Assembly (NCBI GenBank): GCA_016712045.1
Contig: JADJRV010000004.1
Location: 163,998 to 227,997, forward strand
DNA from: Chloracidobacterium sp.
Lineage (GTDB): Bacteria; Acidobacteriota; Blastocatellia; Pyrinomonadales; Pyrinomonadaceae
Reading direction: 5' to 3'
DNA: 64,000 bases
The translations under genes were made by a program, and so were the position numbers. The notes below the pieces were generated by a model. The model was not told the DNA's origin. It searched no databases and saw only the letters and a list, made by a program, of their open reading frames with translations. Positions within the stretch are counted from its first letter, which is position 1. Each line of letters begins with the position of its first letter. Of this stretch, positions 36,547 through 45,207 are shown in pieces.

Positions 36547-37965
36547 TCAATTTCCCAGCAGTTTCGTCGCCTCGACCGCGTATTCCATCGGCAGTTCGCG
36601 AAAGACCTCTTTGCAGAAACCGTTAATGATCAGCGAAACGGCATCTTCCTGGCCGATGCCGCGTTGCTGTAAATAAAACAACTGGTCCTCACTGATCTTC
36701 GACGTGGTCGCCTCGTGTTCGACGCGGGCGGTGTTGTTCATCACCTCGATGTAGGGGAACGTGTTCGCCTCAGAGCTGCCGCCGATGAGCATCGAATCGC
36801 ACTGGGTGTAATTTCTCGCACCCTCGGCTTTTGGCATTATTTTTACGAGCCCGCGATAGCTGTTGTTCGACTTGCCGGCAGAGATGCCCTTTGAGATGAT
36901 CGTCGATTTTGTGTTTTTGCCGAGATGGATCATCTTGGTGCCGGTGTCGGCGATCTGGGCGTTGTTGGTCAGAGCGACCGAGTAAAATTCGCCGATCGAA
37001 TTGTCGCCCTGCAAGATGACGCTCGGGTATTTCCAAGTGATCGCCGAACCGGTCTCGACCTGTGTCCACGAAATTTTTGAGTTGACGCCGCGGCACGCAC
37101 CGCGTTTTGTCACAAAGTTATAAATGCCGCCCTTGCCCGTCTCGTCGCCGGCGTACCAGTTTTGCACGGTCGAATATTTGATCTCGGCGTCATCCAGAGC
37201 CACAAGCTCGACGACGGCCGCGTGCAGTTGATTGGTGTCAAACTGCGGTGCCGTACAGCCCTCGTTATATGCGACATAACCGCCCTCTTCGGCGACGATC
37301 AGCGTGCGTTCAAACTGGCCCGCCTCTTGCGTGTTGATGCGGAAATATGTCGAAAGCTCCATCGGGCAGCGAACGCCTTTGGGGATAAAGACAAACGAGC
37401 CGTCCGAAAAAACCGCCGAGTTCAAAGCCGCGTAATAGTTATCGCCAACGGGCACAACCGAGCCGAGATATTTTTGGATCTTGTCAGGATAAAGCTCGAC
37501 CGCCTCGGTAAATGAGCAAAATATCACGCCCGCCTCAAGCAGCTTTTTCTTATATGTCGTCGCAACCGAAACCGAGTCGAACACCGCGTCGACCGCCACA
37601 TTTGCCAGCATTTTCTGCTCGGTGATCGGGATGCCGAGCTTTTCAAATGTTTTCAACAGCTCAGGATCGACCTCGTCCAGGCTCCCCTTTTTCTCCTTTT
37701 CCTTTGGCGCCGAGTAGTACGAGATGTTTTGAAAATCGATATTTGGATAGTCAAAATTTGCCCAGTTGTCAGGCTGCTCCATCTTTAGCCAATGGCGGTA
37801 TGCCTTGAGCCGAAACTCAAGCATCCACTCGGGCTCGTTCTTTTTCGACGAGATCAGACGGACCGTGTCTTCGGACAGGCCCTTAGCGATCGTCTCTGTC
37901 TCGATGTCCGTAACAAAGCCGTATTTGTATTCCCGATTTGTGAGTAATTCTGCTGCTGTCGACAT
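36547..37965 (-). CDS. sufB: SufB, iron-sulfur cluster scaffold
   Basis: A 472-residue core scaffold of the SufBC2D complex, on which clusters are built. Typical segments: FVFIPKGVRCPMELSTYFRI, GCTAPQFDTNQLHAAVVELV, KRGACRGVNSKISWTQVETG and EHEATTSKISEDQLFYLQQR. The start at 37965 gives the usual MSTAAELLTNREYKYGF; an in-frame upstream extension runs into a low-complexity tract and is rejected. First structural gene after the rrf2 regulator. Unbroken. Confidence 0.96.
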   Translation of the reverse strand: MSTAAELLTNREYKYGFVTDIETETIAKGLSEDTVRLISSKKNEPEWMLEFRLKAYRHWLKMEQPDNWANFDYPNIDFQNISYYSAPKEKEKKGSLDEVDPELLKTFEKLGIPITEQKMLANVAVDAVFDSVSVATTYKKKLLEAGVIFCSFTEAVELYPDKIQKYLGSVVPVGDNYYAALNSAVFSDGSFVFIPKGVRCPMELSTYFRINTQEAGQFERTLIVAEEGGYVAYNEGCTAPQFDTNQLHAAVVELVALDDAEIKYSTVQNWYAGDETGKGGIYNFVTKRGACRGVNSKISWTQVETGSAITWKYPSVILQGDNSIGEFYSVALTNNAQIADTGTKMIHLGKNTKSTIISKGISAGKSNNSYRGLVKIMPKAEGARNYTQCDSMLIGGSSEANTFPYIEVMNNTARVEHEATTSKISEDQLFYLQQRGIGQEDAVSLIINGFCKEVFRELPMEYAVEATKLLGN

Positions 37966-37973
37966 AAGATTTT

Positions 37974-38068
37974 TTGCCCCACAGACACACACACACACAC
38001 CAAAAAAAAAAGGGGGGGGCTTTTTCTTCCCCCCCCAAAAAAAAATTTGTGTTTTTTTCTGTGGTCTT
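37974..38068. repeat. Homopolymer and CA-repeat tract between rrf2 and sufB
   Basis: Ten or so CA units are followed by runs of about ten A, eight G, a short T-rich stretch, nine C and nine A, then GTGTTTTTTTCTGTGG. The outer CCCCACAGACACAC and GTGTTTTTTTCTGTGG are complementary, so the whole resembles a degenerate eighth copy of the long hairpin family. Such runs are hard to sequence; the printed lengths may not be exact. It sits in the leader of sufB. Confidence 0.7.
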
Positions 38069-38070
38069 CT

Positions 38071-38550
38071 TTAAACTCTTTGCGGTTCGATGACCCGGTT
38101 GATCCCTTTTATACTGTGAAACATCGCATCGACCGAGCTTTCCGTGCCGACGATCTGGGCGAGTGTTATTTGCGACAGGGCATTTTCGACTATCTCGTGC
38201 AACCCGACGATGACGGGCCGTATGCCGCAGTCGCCTTTGTGCACACAACTGTCGAGCACACCGGTGTAGCTCTCGCAATGTTTTGCCACGGCTTCTTCGC
38301 CAAGTACCTTGATGATCTCGTTGAGATGTATCTCGCCGGCGGGCCGCGCCAGAAAATAGCCGCCCTTGGTCCCGCGTGTCGATAGGACAAATCCGGCCTT
38401 GTTGAGCAGCCACATCAATTTCCCGGCGTTAGCCGTCGAGATGCCCTCAAGCTCAGCGATCTGCGGCAGCGTCAGGCTGTCGCCCGGCCGCAAACCAGCC
38501 AGTTGCACCAGGCATCTCAGGCCGTATTCCTCTTGTGCCGAAATTTTCAT
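38071..38550 (-). CDS. Rrf2-family regulator, probable SUF operon sensor
   Basis: A 159-residue protein. The winged helix begins MKISAQEEYGLRCLVQLAG, with the recognition region ISTANAGKLMWLLNKAGFVL and wing RGTKGGYFLARP. Three cysteines in HCESYTGVLDSCVHKGDCG match the cluster-ligand arrangement of IscR/SufR-like Rrf2 proteins, so it probably senses iron-sulfur status and represses the downstream suf genes when clusters are plentiful. Upstream of sufB and co-directional. Named by context; no exact orthologue asserted. Confidence 0.9.
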   Translation of the reverse strand: MKISAQEEYGLRCLVQLAGLRPGDSLTLPQIAELEGISTANAGKLMWLLNKAGFVLSTRGTKGGYFLARPAGEIHLNEIIKVLGEEAVAKHCESYTGVLDSCVHKGDCGIRPVIVGLHEIVENALSQITLAQIVGTESSVDAMFHSIKGINRVIEPQRV

Positions 38551-38563
38551 AAACCAGTCCTAG

Positions 38564-38594
38564 ACAATAGTTTTGGGCATTACCGTAATGTAAA
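38564..38594 (-). promoter_or_regulatory. Candidate rrf2 promoter/operator region
   Basis: Reading leftward, TTTACA (38589-38594) lies 19 bases from TATTGT (38564-38569), and a palindrome ATTACCGTAAT (38579-38589) sits between them, partly over the first element. This could be an autoregulated promoter of the Rrf2 gene. Spacing is longer than ideal, so the assignment is weak. Confidence 0.3.
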
Positions 38595-38638
38595 TACTCT
38601 CAAATCGTTACTTTTTTGTCAAGATTGGAAAGGGGTTT

Positions 38639-38763
38639 TCGCCACGAATACAGAAGGCACGAACAGAAAGGAAGGTAGAGCTCAGGTCGCAACAGCGAGG
38701 GCTGCGAAAGAAATATCCAATCTTAGTCACCAAAATTCGTGCCTTCGTGTTATTCTTGGCTAA
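38639..38763. repeat. Long hairpin of the CACGAA family (copy d)
   Basis: The left arm GCCACGAATACAGAAGGCAC then GAAC pairs with the right arm ATTCGTGCCTTCGTGTTATT then CTTGGCTAA across a spacer of about 70 bases. On the minus strand it is read as the C-terminal 45 residues of the M1 aminopeptidase frame, starting at NLAKNNTKARI. Confidence 0.72.
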
Positions 38764-39254
38764 ATTTCTGCGGATCTTTACGGCACGTTCGATCAGGTCG
38801 ACGTTTTCTAGGATCTTTAGCCGGAGGTCGCGGTCGAGGTTTGGGGTGTCGGCAAGGAATTTGTTGACTATTGAGAGGGCTGTCTCGCTTTTTTGGCCGC
38901 CGATGAATGCTCCGAGCCAGCCGTTGACGAAAAATATCTTGCGGGTTCGTTTGTGGTTTGGCAGCTCGGCGAGGGCGCGTTCGAGATACGGCAACGTGAG
39001 GTCGCTATGGCGGACGGAATTGAACGGGCCAAATGCCGCCTCTATCCAGCTCTCGCTGATGTCTTTGTTTGCAGTAAAGTCGCTCCAGTATTTTGCTTTG
39101 TTTTCTGCCGTCGCAAAACCTGCCCTTGCGGCGTAGGCGTAACGCTTGGCGTCATCGCCGGTTTCGGTCTTTTCGAGCTGGGCGAGCAGCTTTGGCACGT
39201 CAGGGTCGCCGAGGATGATGAGGCGTGTGACGATGTCAAATCTGTCCTTGGTGC

Positions 39255-39325
39255 GGAGGCGGCACGTCCGGGGGGAGGTGTCGGCTGCCAGCCGACACAG
39301 CGCGCAGGACGCTGACTGCCCGACG
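39255..39325. repeat. Palindromic insertion B in the aminopeptidase gene
   Basis: A perfect 9-base hairpin, GTGTCGGCT/AGCCGACAC (39278-39298, loop GCC), lies within about 70 G+C-rich bases that separate the family-typical segments LKEMLAQG and LRTKDRFDIV. These flanking segments are in different frames, so the insertion is not neutral to the reading frame. Boundaries are approximate. Confidence 0.6.
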
Positions 39326-39460
39326 ACCCTGTGCAAGCATTTCTTTCAAAACCTCGCGGCCCTTTGCGGTCGAGGCGGTTGTGACGAACGCCCGGTAGAA
39401 AGTGATCCGCTGTCCGGCGGTCGGGGCGTGCTGTAGGCGGTCGAGCAGGGAGTAGGTGTT

Positions 39461-39501
39461 CCCTGACGCGGGCTTGCGATGGCGGTACCGCCTGCGTCGG
39501 G
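39461..39501. repeat. Palindromic insertion C in the aminopeptidase gene
   Basis: Outer arms CCCTGACGC and GCGTCGGG surround an inner perfect palindrome GGCGGTACCGCC (39481-39492). On the minus strand it separates TAMNYYLP from NTYSLLDRLQHAPTAGQRIT, which continue each other in the protein family but are out of frame here. The roughly 38-base insertion is not a multiple of three. Confidence 0.65.
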
Positions 39502-40766
39502 CAGATAGTAGTTCATCGCCGTCCCTACGCGGCCGAGGAGCGACTGGATGATGGTCTCGTCCTGCTCCGTGGCTAAATTCTTAACCACCAACTCAACATA
39601 AACCTTAGGATCAAGCTCGGCTTCGCGGACGCTGTCCCAGAGGCTGCCCCACATCATTGAACGCAGGAACGGGTCTTTTTCGCTCTGGATATTTTTCAGG
39701 ACGTATTCGCGGCTTTTGTCGTCGAGCAGAAAGATGCCGTAGCCGTAATCTTCATAGTTTGGAAAGGTAAAATTTAAAGTAACACTCCTTATCTAGAATC
39801 TCGTTGATACCGATTTGTCGTCAAATTTATATGGTCCATATTGGTCGAGCGTTTTAAAGCAATTTAGACGCTCCATCTGTCACTTTCCACATAAGAGTGA
39901 GAAATCTGATTCCCAGAAATCATCGTCTCAAGTACTTCCTCCGTTTACTCTACAGCCTGGGGGCGGAAATCTTGAATTACGACTATCTCTATTTTTATGA
40001 TTTCGACCCTAATTTTGCGACTCCCCTTTTTGTAATCCAGTTTTTGCCCAGTTAAGGGACCGACCAGTGCCGTTGTCACTTCAACTGGATCTCCTTTACC
40101 AGATCCTCCCATCCGGCATTCGCGAAATTCGTGTTTCTTCAAAAACGCGCGGGCAGCGGTTTGGAATTTTTGTTCACCCAGGTAAAACTCGGCTTGGCGG
40201 AGAAACGAAGGCGCCTTTCGATAGACGATGTTGCCGTAGGCGGATTTGGCGGCGGAGAGGTTGTCTATTTTTTGGTAGATCGGCGTTGTGCCTTTTGTGC
40301 TGTCGGTCGCGTAGGCAGCCTGTTTGTTGCGTTCGTAAAAGACCTTCCACGCGTTGGCCTCGGGCATCACTTTCTCCAAGGTCTTGTACGCCATAAACTC
40401 GGCAAACCCCTCTTTTAGCCACAGGTCGTCAAACCATTTCATCGTCACCGTGTCGCCAAACCACTGATGCGCCGCTTCGTGAAAGATCAGGTTGGCCCGC
40501 GAGATATGGTCGCTCTTGGTCGGCTCGGTCGGGAAAATGATCGACGCCTCCCGCAAAAAAGTCGCCCCCGCATGCTCCATCCCGCCAAACGGAAACTCGG
40601 GGATCAGCACCAGATCGTATTTTGGAAAAGGGAATTTGTAGTCGAAATAGGTTTCGAGATATTTGATGCCCTCGCGGTTAAGGCGAAAGACCTCCTTCGC
40701 ATGCGGTTCAAATTTCTTAGCCTGAGACTTTCGAACGTAAATGTGCGATGACAGGGCGTCACCGGA

Positions 40767-40850
40767 GGCGGAAACCCGACCAGTAGGGAGGGTGCGCTCG
40801 TTGGATGGTACGCCGCGTAGCGCACCCTCGCTACCGCTCGGGTTTCCGCC
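40767..40850. repeat. Palindromic insertion A, in frame in the aminopeptidase gene
   Basis: Arms 40767-40798 and 40819-40850 are inverted repeats matching at 29 of 32 bases around a 20-base loop. Translated, the element adds about 33 residues (GNPSGSEGALRGVPSNERTL, then PTGRVSASGDAL) between FEAFEDKG and SSHIYVRKSQ, a stretch that M1 peptidases do not normally have. The frame is kept on both sides. Confidence 0.85.
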
Positions 40851-41778
40851 TTTGTCCTCGAACGCCTCAAACGGCCCGGCCGCGAATGCGAAGACGTAGG
40901 TGCTGATGGGTTTGGTCTCTTGAAACGACCAGTCGATTGTCCACCAATTTACCAGCGTAACTTTGTTTGGTTCACTAGGTGCCTCTTTATCTTCCGCCCA
41001 ATGTTCGACCCATTCATCTGAAGAAACAGCAGTATTTGAAACAACAGACCAATCTCGTGGGGTAGAAATCTGTACCGTAAACCTCGCCTTCAGATCCGGC
41101 TGGTCAAAGACGGGGAATGCGGTGCTGGCGTCGGACGGGACAAAGAGCGAATAGATGTATTCCGCGCCGTCCTCTTTATCGACATACCGCGTGATCGCCG
41201 ACCCGCTGGTCAGTATCGGCGAAGTGAAATCGAGCTTGATGACGTTCTCGCCGGGGACGACGCCGTCGCGGAAGATCAGATGTTCTTGGTCTGCGATCAC
41301 ATATGGAGAAACGATCATATCGAGGTGATAAGCCTCACTTCCATAAACACCAAGCGATGTTCCGTTAATTGTTACGTTTGAGATCGTCGAATCTGTCTCG
41401 TGCCCCTTTAGCTTTCGCCAGTCGAGGATGATTGCTGGAATGCCGGGATCCGGCTGCCGCATCGGCGAGGGAGAGGGGGCTCCATTTGGCCGAAGGCCGC
41501 CGCCAAAATTAACGCCTCTTGGCAGCGTCAAAACATTTACCCTTATCTCCATCGTGCCTTTCAGAACCGGAGACATCTTTTCGAGCGCCAGGTTTAGCTT
41601 GTAACGAACGTCGGTATAATTGGCCGCCCGCCATTGTGCCAACGCCTGAGACACGCCCGGCTCGATCGGCGGCCCGGATTGCTGCGAAGATACCGTCATT
41701 GCTGCGAACAACGTGATAATGATCAGGCGAATTAGCATAGGCATATATTACACCGTAGGGATTCAAGCCGTAACAAAT

Positions 41779-41853
41779 TTAACCGCAGATAACACAGATG
41801 ACGCAGATTAAATATTTAAATTTATCCGCGTCATCCGCTTCATCTGCGGTTAA
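41779..41853. repeat. Long hairpin of the CGCAGAT family (copy e)
   Basis: TTAACCGCAGATAACACAGA then TGACGCAGATTAAA faces TTTATCCGCGTCATCCGCTT then CATCTGCGGTTAA. The terminal TTAACCGC/GCGGTTAA is exact. It fills most of the gap between the tonB-like gene and the aminopeptidase. Confidence 0.78.
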
Positions 41854-41881
41854 TACTCTCTAAAACCTAAAATTATTAAAG

Positions 41882-43102
41882 CTAGAGTGAGAAATTAAAA
41901 TTGACGAATCCGGTCGCCTTTACGGGTTGGCCGTCTTTTACGAAGGGTTTGAATTTCCACTTTTTGATCGCGTTTTTGGCTGCATCCTGGAGCAGCATCG
42001 GGCCGCTCGTTTTCTGAACCTCTGAGACATCGCCGCTTTCGTTTACGGTGACCTCGACCTTAACGATGCCTGTGGTCCGCAAACTCTTGGCGGCTGACGG
42101 ATAAACCGGTTGTGGCTGTGCGGTCGCGTAAGCGACGAGCGAACCGACGTCGATCGTGTCGCCGGAGGCCGTGGTGACGGTGTCAGCGGGCTTTTTGGGT
42201 TCCTCTTTGACGGTCGGTGGTGCGGACGAGACTATGATCTGCTTTTCGTTTTTGGCGACCGTCGTGTCGGCAGATTTTACTTCGCGTTCGCGGGTCGACT
42301 GGGTATTGTTAGGAATCGGCTGCATGACGACTGGCTGCGTGGGCGTTCCGGTGCTAGCAGCGACCTGTCCGGCGTTGTTAGGGACGACCACGCCGTCGTC
42401 GACGGCATTGGCGACGACGCTGCGCGAATTTACCATCTCTTCGCGGGTGTCGGCGACCTCGTCTTTCCAGCGTTTGGCATCGTAATCGTCGCGGGCGATC
42501 ATTGTGCGCGAGTTTGTCGCTTCTTCGAGCAGGGCCATCGCGTCGTTGGTTTTTGCCGTATTTTTACCAAGCTCTTTTGACTGCGTCACGACGATCTCGA
42601 GCGTCTCGCGCATCTTGTCGAGATCATTGAGAGCCTCAAGCGGCAGGGTGCGATCGGTGATAGCGAGGCCGAGCGCACGATAGCGTTCGGCGCGGCTGCG
42701 GGCACCTTTGACGACCTGGCCGGCGACCGACATATAGTTGGCGGCGGCGTTTGGCTTGCTTGTCTTTTGCTCGTTGTAACTCTGGTTGAGGAAATCCTGG
42801 GCACGTTTGTAATCGCCCTGTTCGAGGTAGCTGTTCATCAGCAGGACGCTGACCACGCCCTGAACCGCTGTGTCAGCCGTTTCGCGGCGGATATTTTCGA
42901 GTTCATAGATCGCGGCGTTGTAATTGCGGACGACGATAAAGGCTTTTGCCTTTGAGATGCGGTCGCGCATCACGTCACCGGACGTCGGTGCGGGCGGTTG
43001 GACGGTCTGCGACGGCTCGGTTGTCTGAGCCTGTGCGACGAGTATTGATATAAATAAGACCAGTAAAACCGAAGTACAAATCCTTTTGACATTTAACGGC
43101 AT
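41882..43102 (-). CDS. TonB C-terminal domain protein
   Basis: A 406-residue protein. A signal or anchor segment (RICTSVLLVLFISILVAQAQ) is followed by a helical, possibly TPR-like region (about 45-210), a Thr/Pro/Lys-rich linker, and a C-terminal TonB domain starting VYPSAAKSLRTTGIVKVEVT and ending GFVNFNFSL. Proteins of this shape transmit force or act as periplasmic adaptors; the N-terminal segment ends AQAQ, so it may be cleaved rather than anchored, unlike true TonB. No ExbB or ExbD genes lie nearby. Confidence 0.85.
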   Translation of the reverse strand: MPLNVKRICTSVLLVLFISILVAQAQTTEPSQTVQPPAPTSGDVMRDRISKAKAFIVVRNYNAAIYELENIRRETADTAVQGVVSVLLMNSYLEQGDYKRAQDFLNQSYNEQKTSKPNAAANYMSVAGQVVKGARSRAERYRALGLAITDRTLPLEALNDLDKMRETLEIVVTQSKELGKNTAKTNDAMALLEEATNSRTMIARDDYDAKRWKDEVADTREEMVNSRSVVANAVDDGVVVPNNAGQVAASTGTPTQPVVMQPIPNNTQSTREREVKSADTTVAKNEKQIIVSSAPPTVKEEPKKPADTVTTASGDTIDVGSLVAYATAQPQPVYPSAAKSLRTTGIVKVEVTVNESGDVSEVQKTSGPMLLQDAAKNAIKKWKFKPFVKDGQPVKATGFVNFNFSL

Positions 43103-43238
43103 TTCTTCTCCTCCTTGAGTTGAATGTTTCCGTAAAGGCCCAGCGAACTCGTGATCGGCTCACTTAAACGACCCAGAATAACGAAAATAACTAACTTAAA
43201 AAATCATCATCTGCGGGCTTTGGTTATGGCCCGCAAAA

Positions 43239-44663
43239 TCACTGCTTTAGACTATTGATGATTTTTTCGCGGTAGCGGTTTGCATCTACTTTTATAGCAG
43301 TTTCATTTAACGTGAGCAAACGCCGGTCGAGCATGACGAGGCGGCCGTTGATGATGACGGAGCGAACATCTGTCGCCTTTGTCGTATAGACGAGGGCGGA
43401 ATAGATGTTGAAATACGGCGTTTGGTTGAGGCTGTCGAGGTCGACGATGGCGATATCCGCACGTTTGCCGATCTCAAGCGAACCGATCAGATCGTCGAGG
43501 TGCAGAGCACGTGCACCGCGGATCGTCGCCATTTCAAATGCCATTTCGGCGGGGAGAGTTTTAGGGTCGTTAGAGGTGAGTTTGTGGAGCTTGGCGGCAA
43601 GATCGATCTCTTCCCACATGTCGAGGTCGTTGTTTGACGCGGCACCGTCGGTGCCAAGGCCGACGGCTATATCTTTGGCAAGCATCTCCGGGATCGGGGC
43701 GACGCCGGACGCGAGTTTCATATTCGATGTCGGATTGTGAGCTACGCCGACACCGTGTTTCTTGTAGATATCGACTTCGTCAGGCCGGAGCCAGACGCTA
43801 TGCGCCGCGATCGTGCGGTTCGATAGAAAACCGATGCTGTCGAGATAGGCAGCAGGCGTTTTGCCGTACTGGGCAAAGATGTCGTCACGCTCTTTGCGGG
43901 TCTCGGCGACGTGGATGACAACCGCAGAATCGAGCCGGTCGGATTGAGCACGGATCGCCTTCAAAGTAGCGGTTTCGAGCGTGTAGGGAGCATGTGGAGC
44001 GGCGGCAGGTACGATCAGCGGGTCATTTTTCCATTTCTTGATAAAGCGTTCGGTATATGCGAGAGCTTCTTCGGGGGATTTGTTGTCAGATACGGGGAAC
44101 TTGATTATGGTCTCACCCAAAACGCCGCGAACACCAGCTTTTTTCGTCTCTTCGGCGATCGCGTCTTCAAAATAATACATGTCGCAATACGTCGTGGTAC
44201 CGCCCCGTATCATTTCGGCCAGGCCGAGCCGTGTGCCGGCACGGACAAATTTTTCATCGACATTTTTCGCCTCTGCCGGAAAGATGTACTTGGTCAGCCA
44301 GTCGTTGAGATCGAGGTCGTCCGAAATGCCGCGAAAAAGCGACATCGGTACGTGCGTGTGGGTGTTGATAAGCCCGGGAATGATGACCTTGCCGCGGGCG
44401 TTGATAGTGCGTTTTGCGGTTAGATTTTTCGTTACCACTTGAGTAGGGCCGACGGCAACGATCTTGTCACCTTTGATCGCGACGGCACCGTTTTCGATCA
44501 CACGCCGACCATTATCCATCGTGACGACGGTCCCGCCGGTGATCAAAATGTCACACGACCACGGGGCGACGTACTTTTCTGTATGGGGTATTCGCTGCGC
44601 TAACGCCGGGGATGAAAAGGTAAAAACTAGAAGAAAGGCGAAGAAAAATTTGAGCTTATCCAT
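43239..44663 (-). CDS. Secreted metal-dependent amidohydrolase (MtaD/SsnA-like)
   Basis: About 474 residues. A signal peptide (KLKFFFAFLLVFTFSSPALA) fixes the start at 44663. The amidohydrolase core has the metal motif NTHTHVPMSLFRG, then PHAPYTLETATLKA, HVAETRKERDD, AAHSVWLRPDE and GLGTDGAASNNDLDMWEE. These match S-adenosylhomocysteine / methylthioadenosine deaminases and related enzymes. An exported member is less common; the substrate could be an extracellular purine or heterocycle. Confidence 0.85.
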   Translation of the reverse strand: MDKLKFFFAFLLVFTFSSPALAQRIPHTEKYVAPWSCDILITGGTVVTMDNGRRVIENGAVAIKGDKIVAVGPTQVVTKNLTAKRTINARGKVIIPGLINTHTHVPMSLFRGISDDLDLNDWLTKYIFPAEAKNVDEKFVRAGTRLGLAEMIRGGTTTYCDMYYFEDAIAEETKKAGVRGVLGETIIKFPVSDNKSPEEALAYTERFIKKWKNDPLIVPAAAPHAPYTLETATLKAIRAQSDRLDSAVVIHVAETRKERDDIFAQYGKTPAAYLDSIGFLSNRTIAAHSVWLRPDEVDIYKKHGVGVAHNPTSNMKLASGVAPIPEMLAKDIAVGLGTDGAASNNDLDMWEEIDLAAKLHKLTSNDPKTLPAEMAFEMATIRGARALHLDDLIGSLEIGKRADIAIVDLDSLNQTPYFNIYSALVYTTKATDVRSVIINGRLVMLDRRLLTLNETAIKVDANRYREKIINSLKQ

Positions 44664-44761
44664 AGCTGAAGTTACACTTTTCAGGCGATTTTTGCAATAT
44701 CGGCAAAGCGCGCCTAATATTTCGTTTGACTCGTTCGTAAAACGCATTATCATTACAAACT

Positions 44762-45202
44762 ATGCCCCTTTCCAAATTCAAGATCAAAGGTTTTCGCTCG
44801 CCTCGCGAGGCGGTGATAGCTTCGCTCGGCACGCTCGAACGCAGCACGCTCGAAGAGGTCTGGCGTCAAAAAGAAGTAAACGTTCGTGATGTCGTCCGTG
44901 CGTTTAACGACAGGTTTGCCTACACGACCGTCATGACGACGCTCGATAGGCTCTATAAAAAAGGTTATCTCGAACGCAAAAAGGTTGAGCGGGCCTATGT
45001 TTATTCGGCGGTAATGTCTGATGAGCAATTACAAACGGGCATCGTCAATGACGTACTTATGGGAATGATCGAAGGTGCGATGCGAAATGTCGAACCCGTG
45101 CTCGCATGCATCGTCGATGCGGTCAGCGATAAAGATAGAGAGCTGCTCGACGACCTTGAACGGCTTATCAAGGCTAAAAAGGCCGCCCTCGGAGAAAAGT
45201 AA
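44762..45202 (+). CDS. BlaI/MecI/CopY-family repressor
   Basis: A 146-residue winged-helix repressor: LGTLERSTLEEVWRQKEVNV, then AYTTVMTTLDRLYKKGYLER, then a dimerising C-terminal helix region. In the known systems the repressor is cleaved or inactivated by a membrane M56 peptidase. The next gene, five bases downstream, is exactly such a peptidase. The target genes are unknown; the divergent amidohydrolase is one possibility. Confidence 0.92.
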   Translation: MPLSKFKIKGFRSPREAVIASLGTLERSTLEEVWRQKEVNVRDVVRAFNDRFAYTTVMTTLDRLYKKGYLERKKVERAYVYSAVMSDEQLQTGIVNDVLMGMIEGAMRNVEPVLACIVDAVSDKDRELLDDLERLIKAKKAALGEK

Positions 45203-45207
45203 CGTCG

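Larger units (their letters stand above)
38608..41744 (-). pseudogene. M1-family aminopeptidase (ERAP1-like C domain), broken
   Basis: A signal peptide (LIRLIIITLFAAMTVSSQ) precedes an aminopeptidase N-type enzyme: substrate loop PEFPFGGMEHAGA, zinc motif FHEAAHQWFGDT near residue 424 with downstream glutamate WLKEGFAEFMAY, then an ERAP1-like helical C domain (YEDYGYGIFLLDDKSREYVL; AFGPFNSVRHSDLTLPYLER). The 3' part is split among frames, with several shifts between 39945 and 40130 and a degraded stretch 39780-39945. Palindromic elements are inserted at 40767, 39461 and about 39256, and the end reads into a hairpin. Probably inactive as drawn, though the catalytic half is intact. Confidence 0.82.

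Noticed and set aside
37966..37998. Longer SufB starting MCVCVCGAKNL
   Set aside because: The extension is translated CA repeat from the low-complexity tract and is not like any SufB N terminus.
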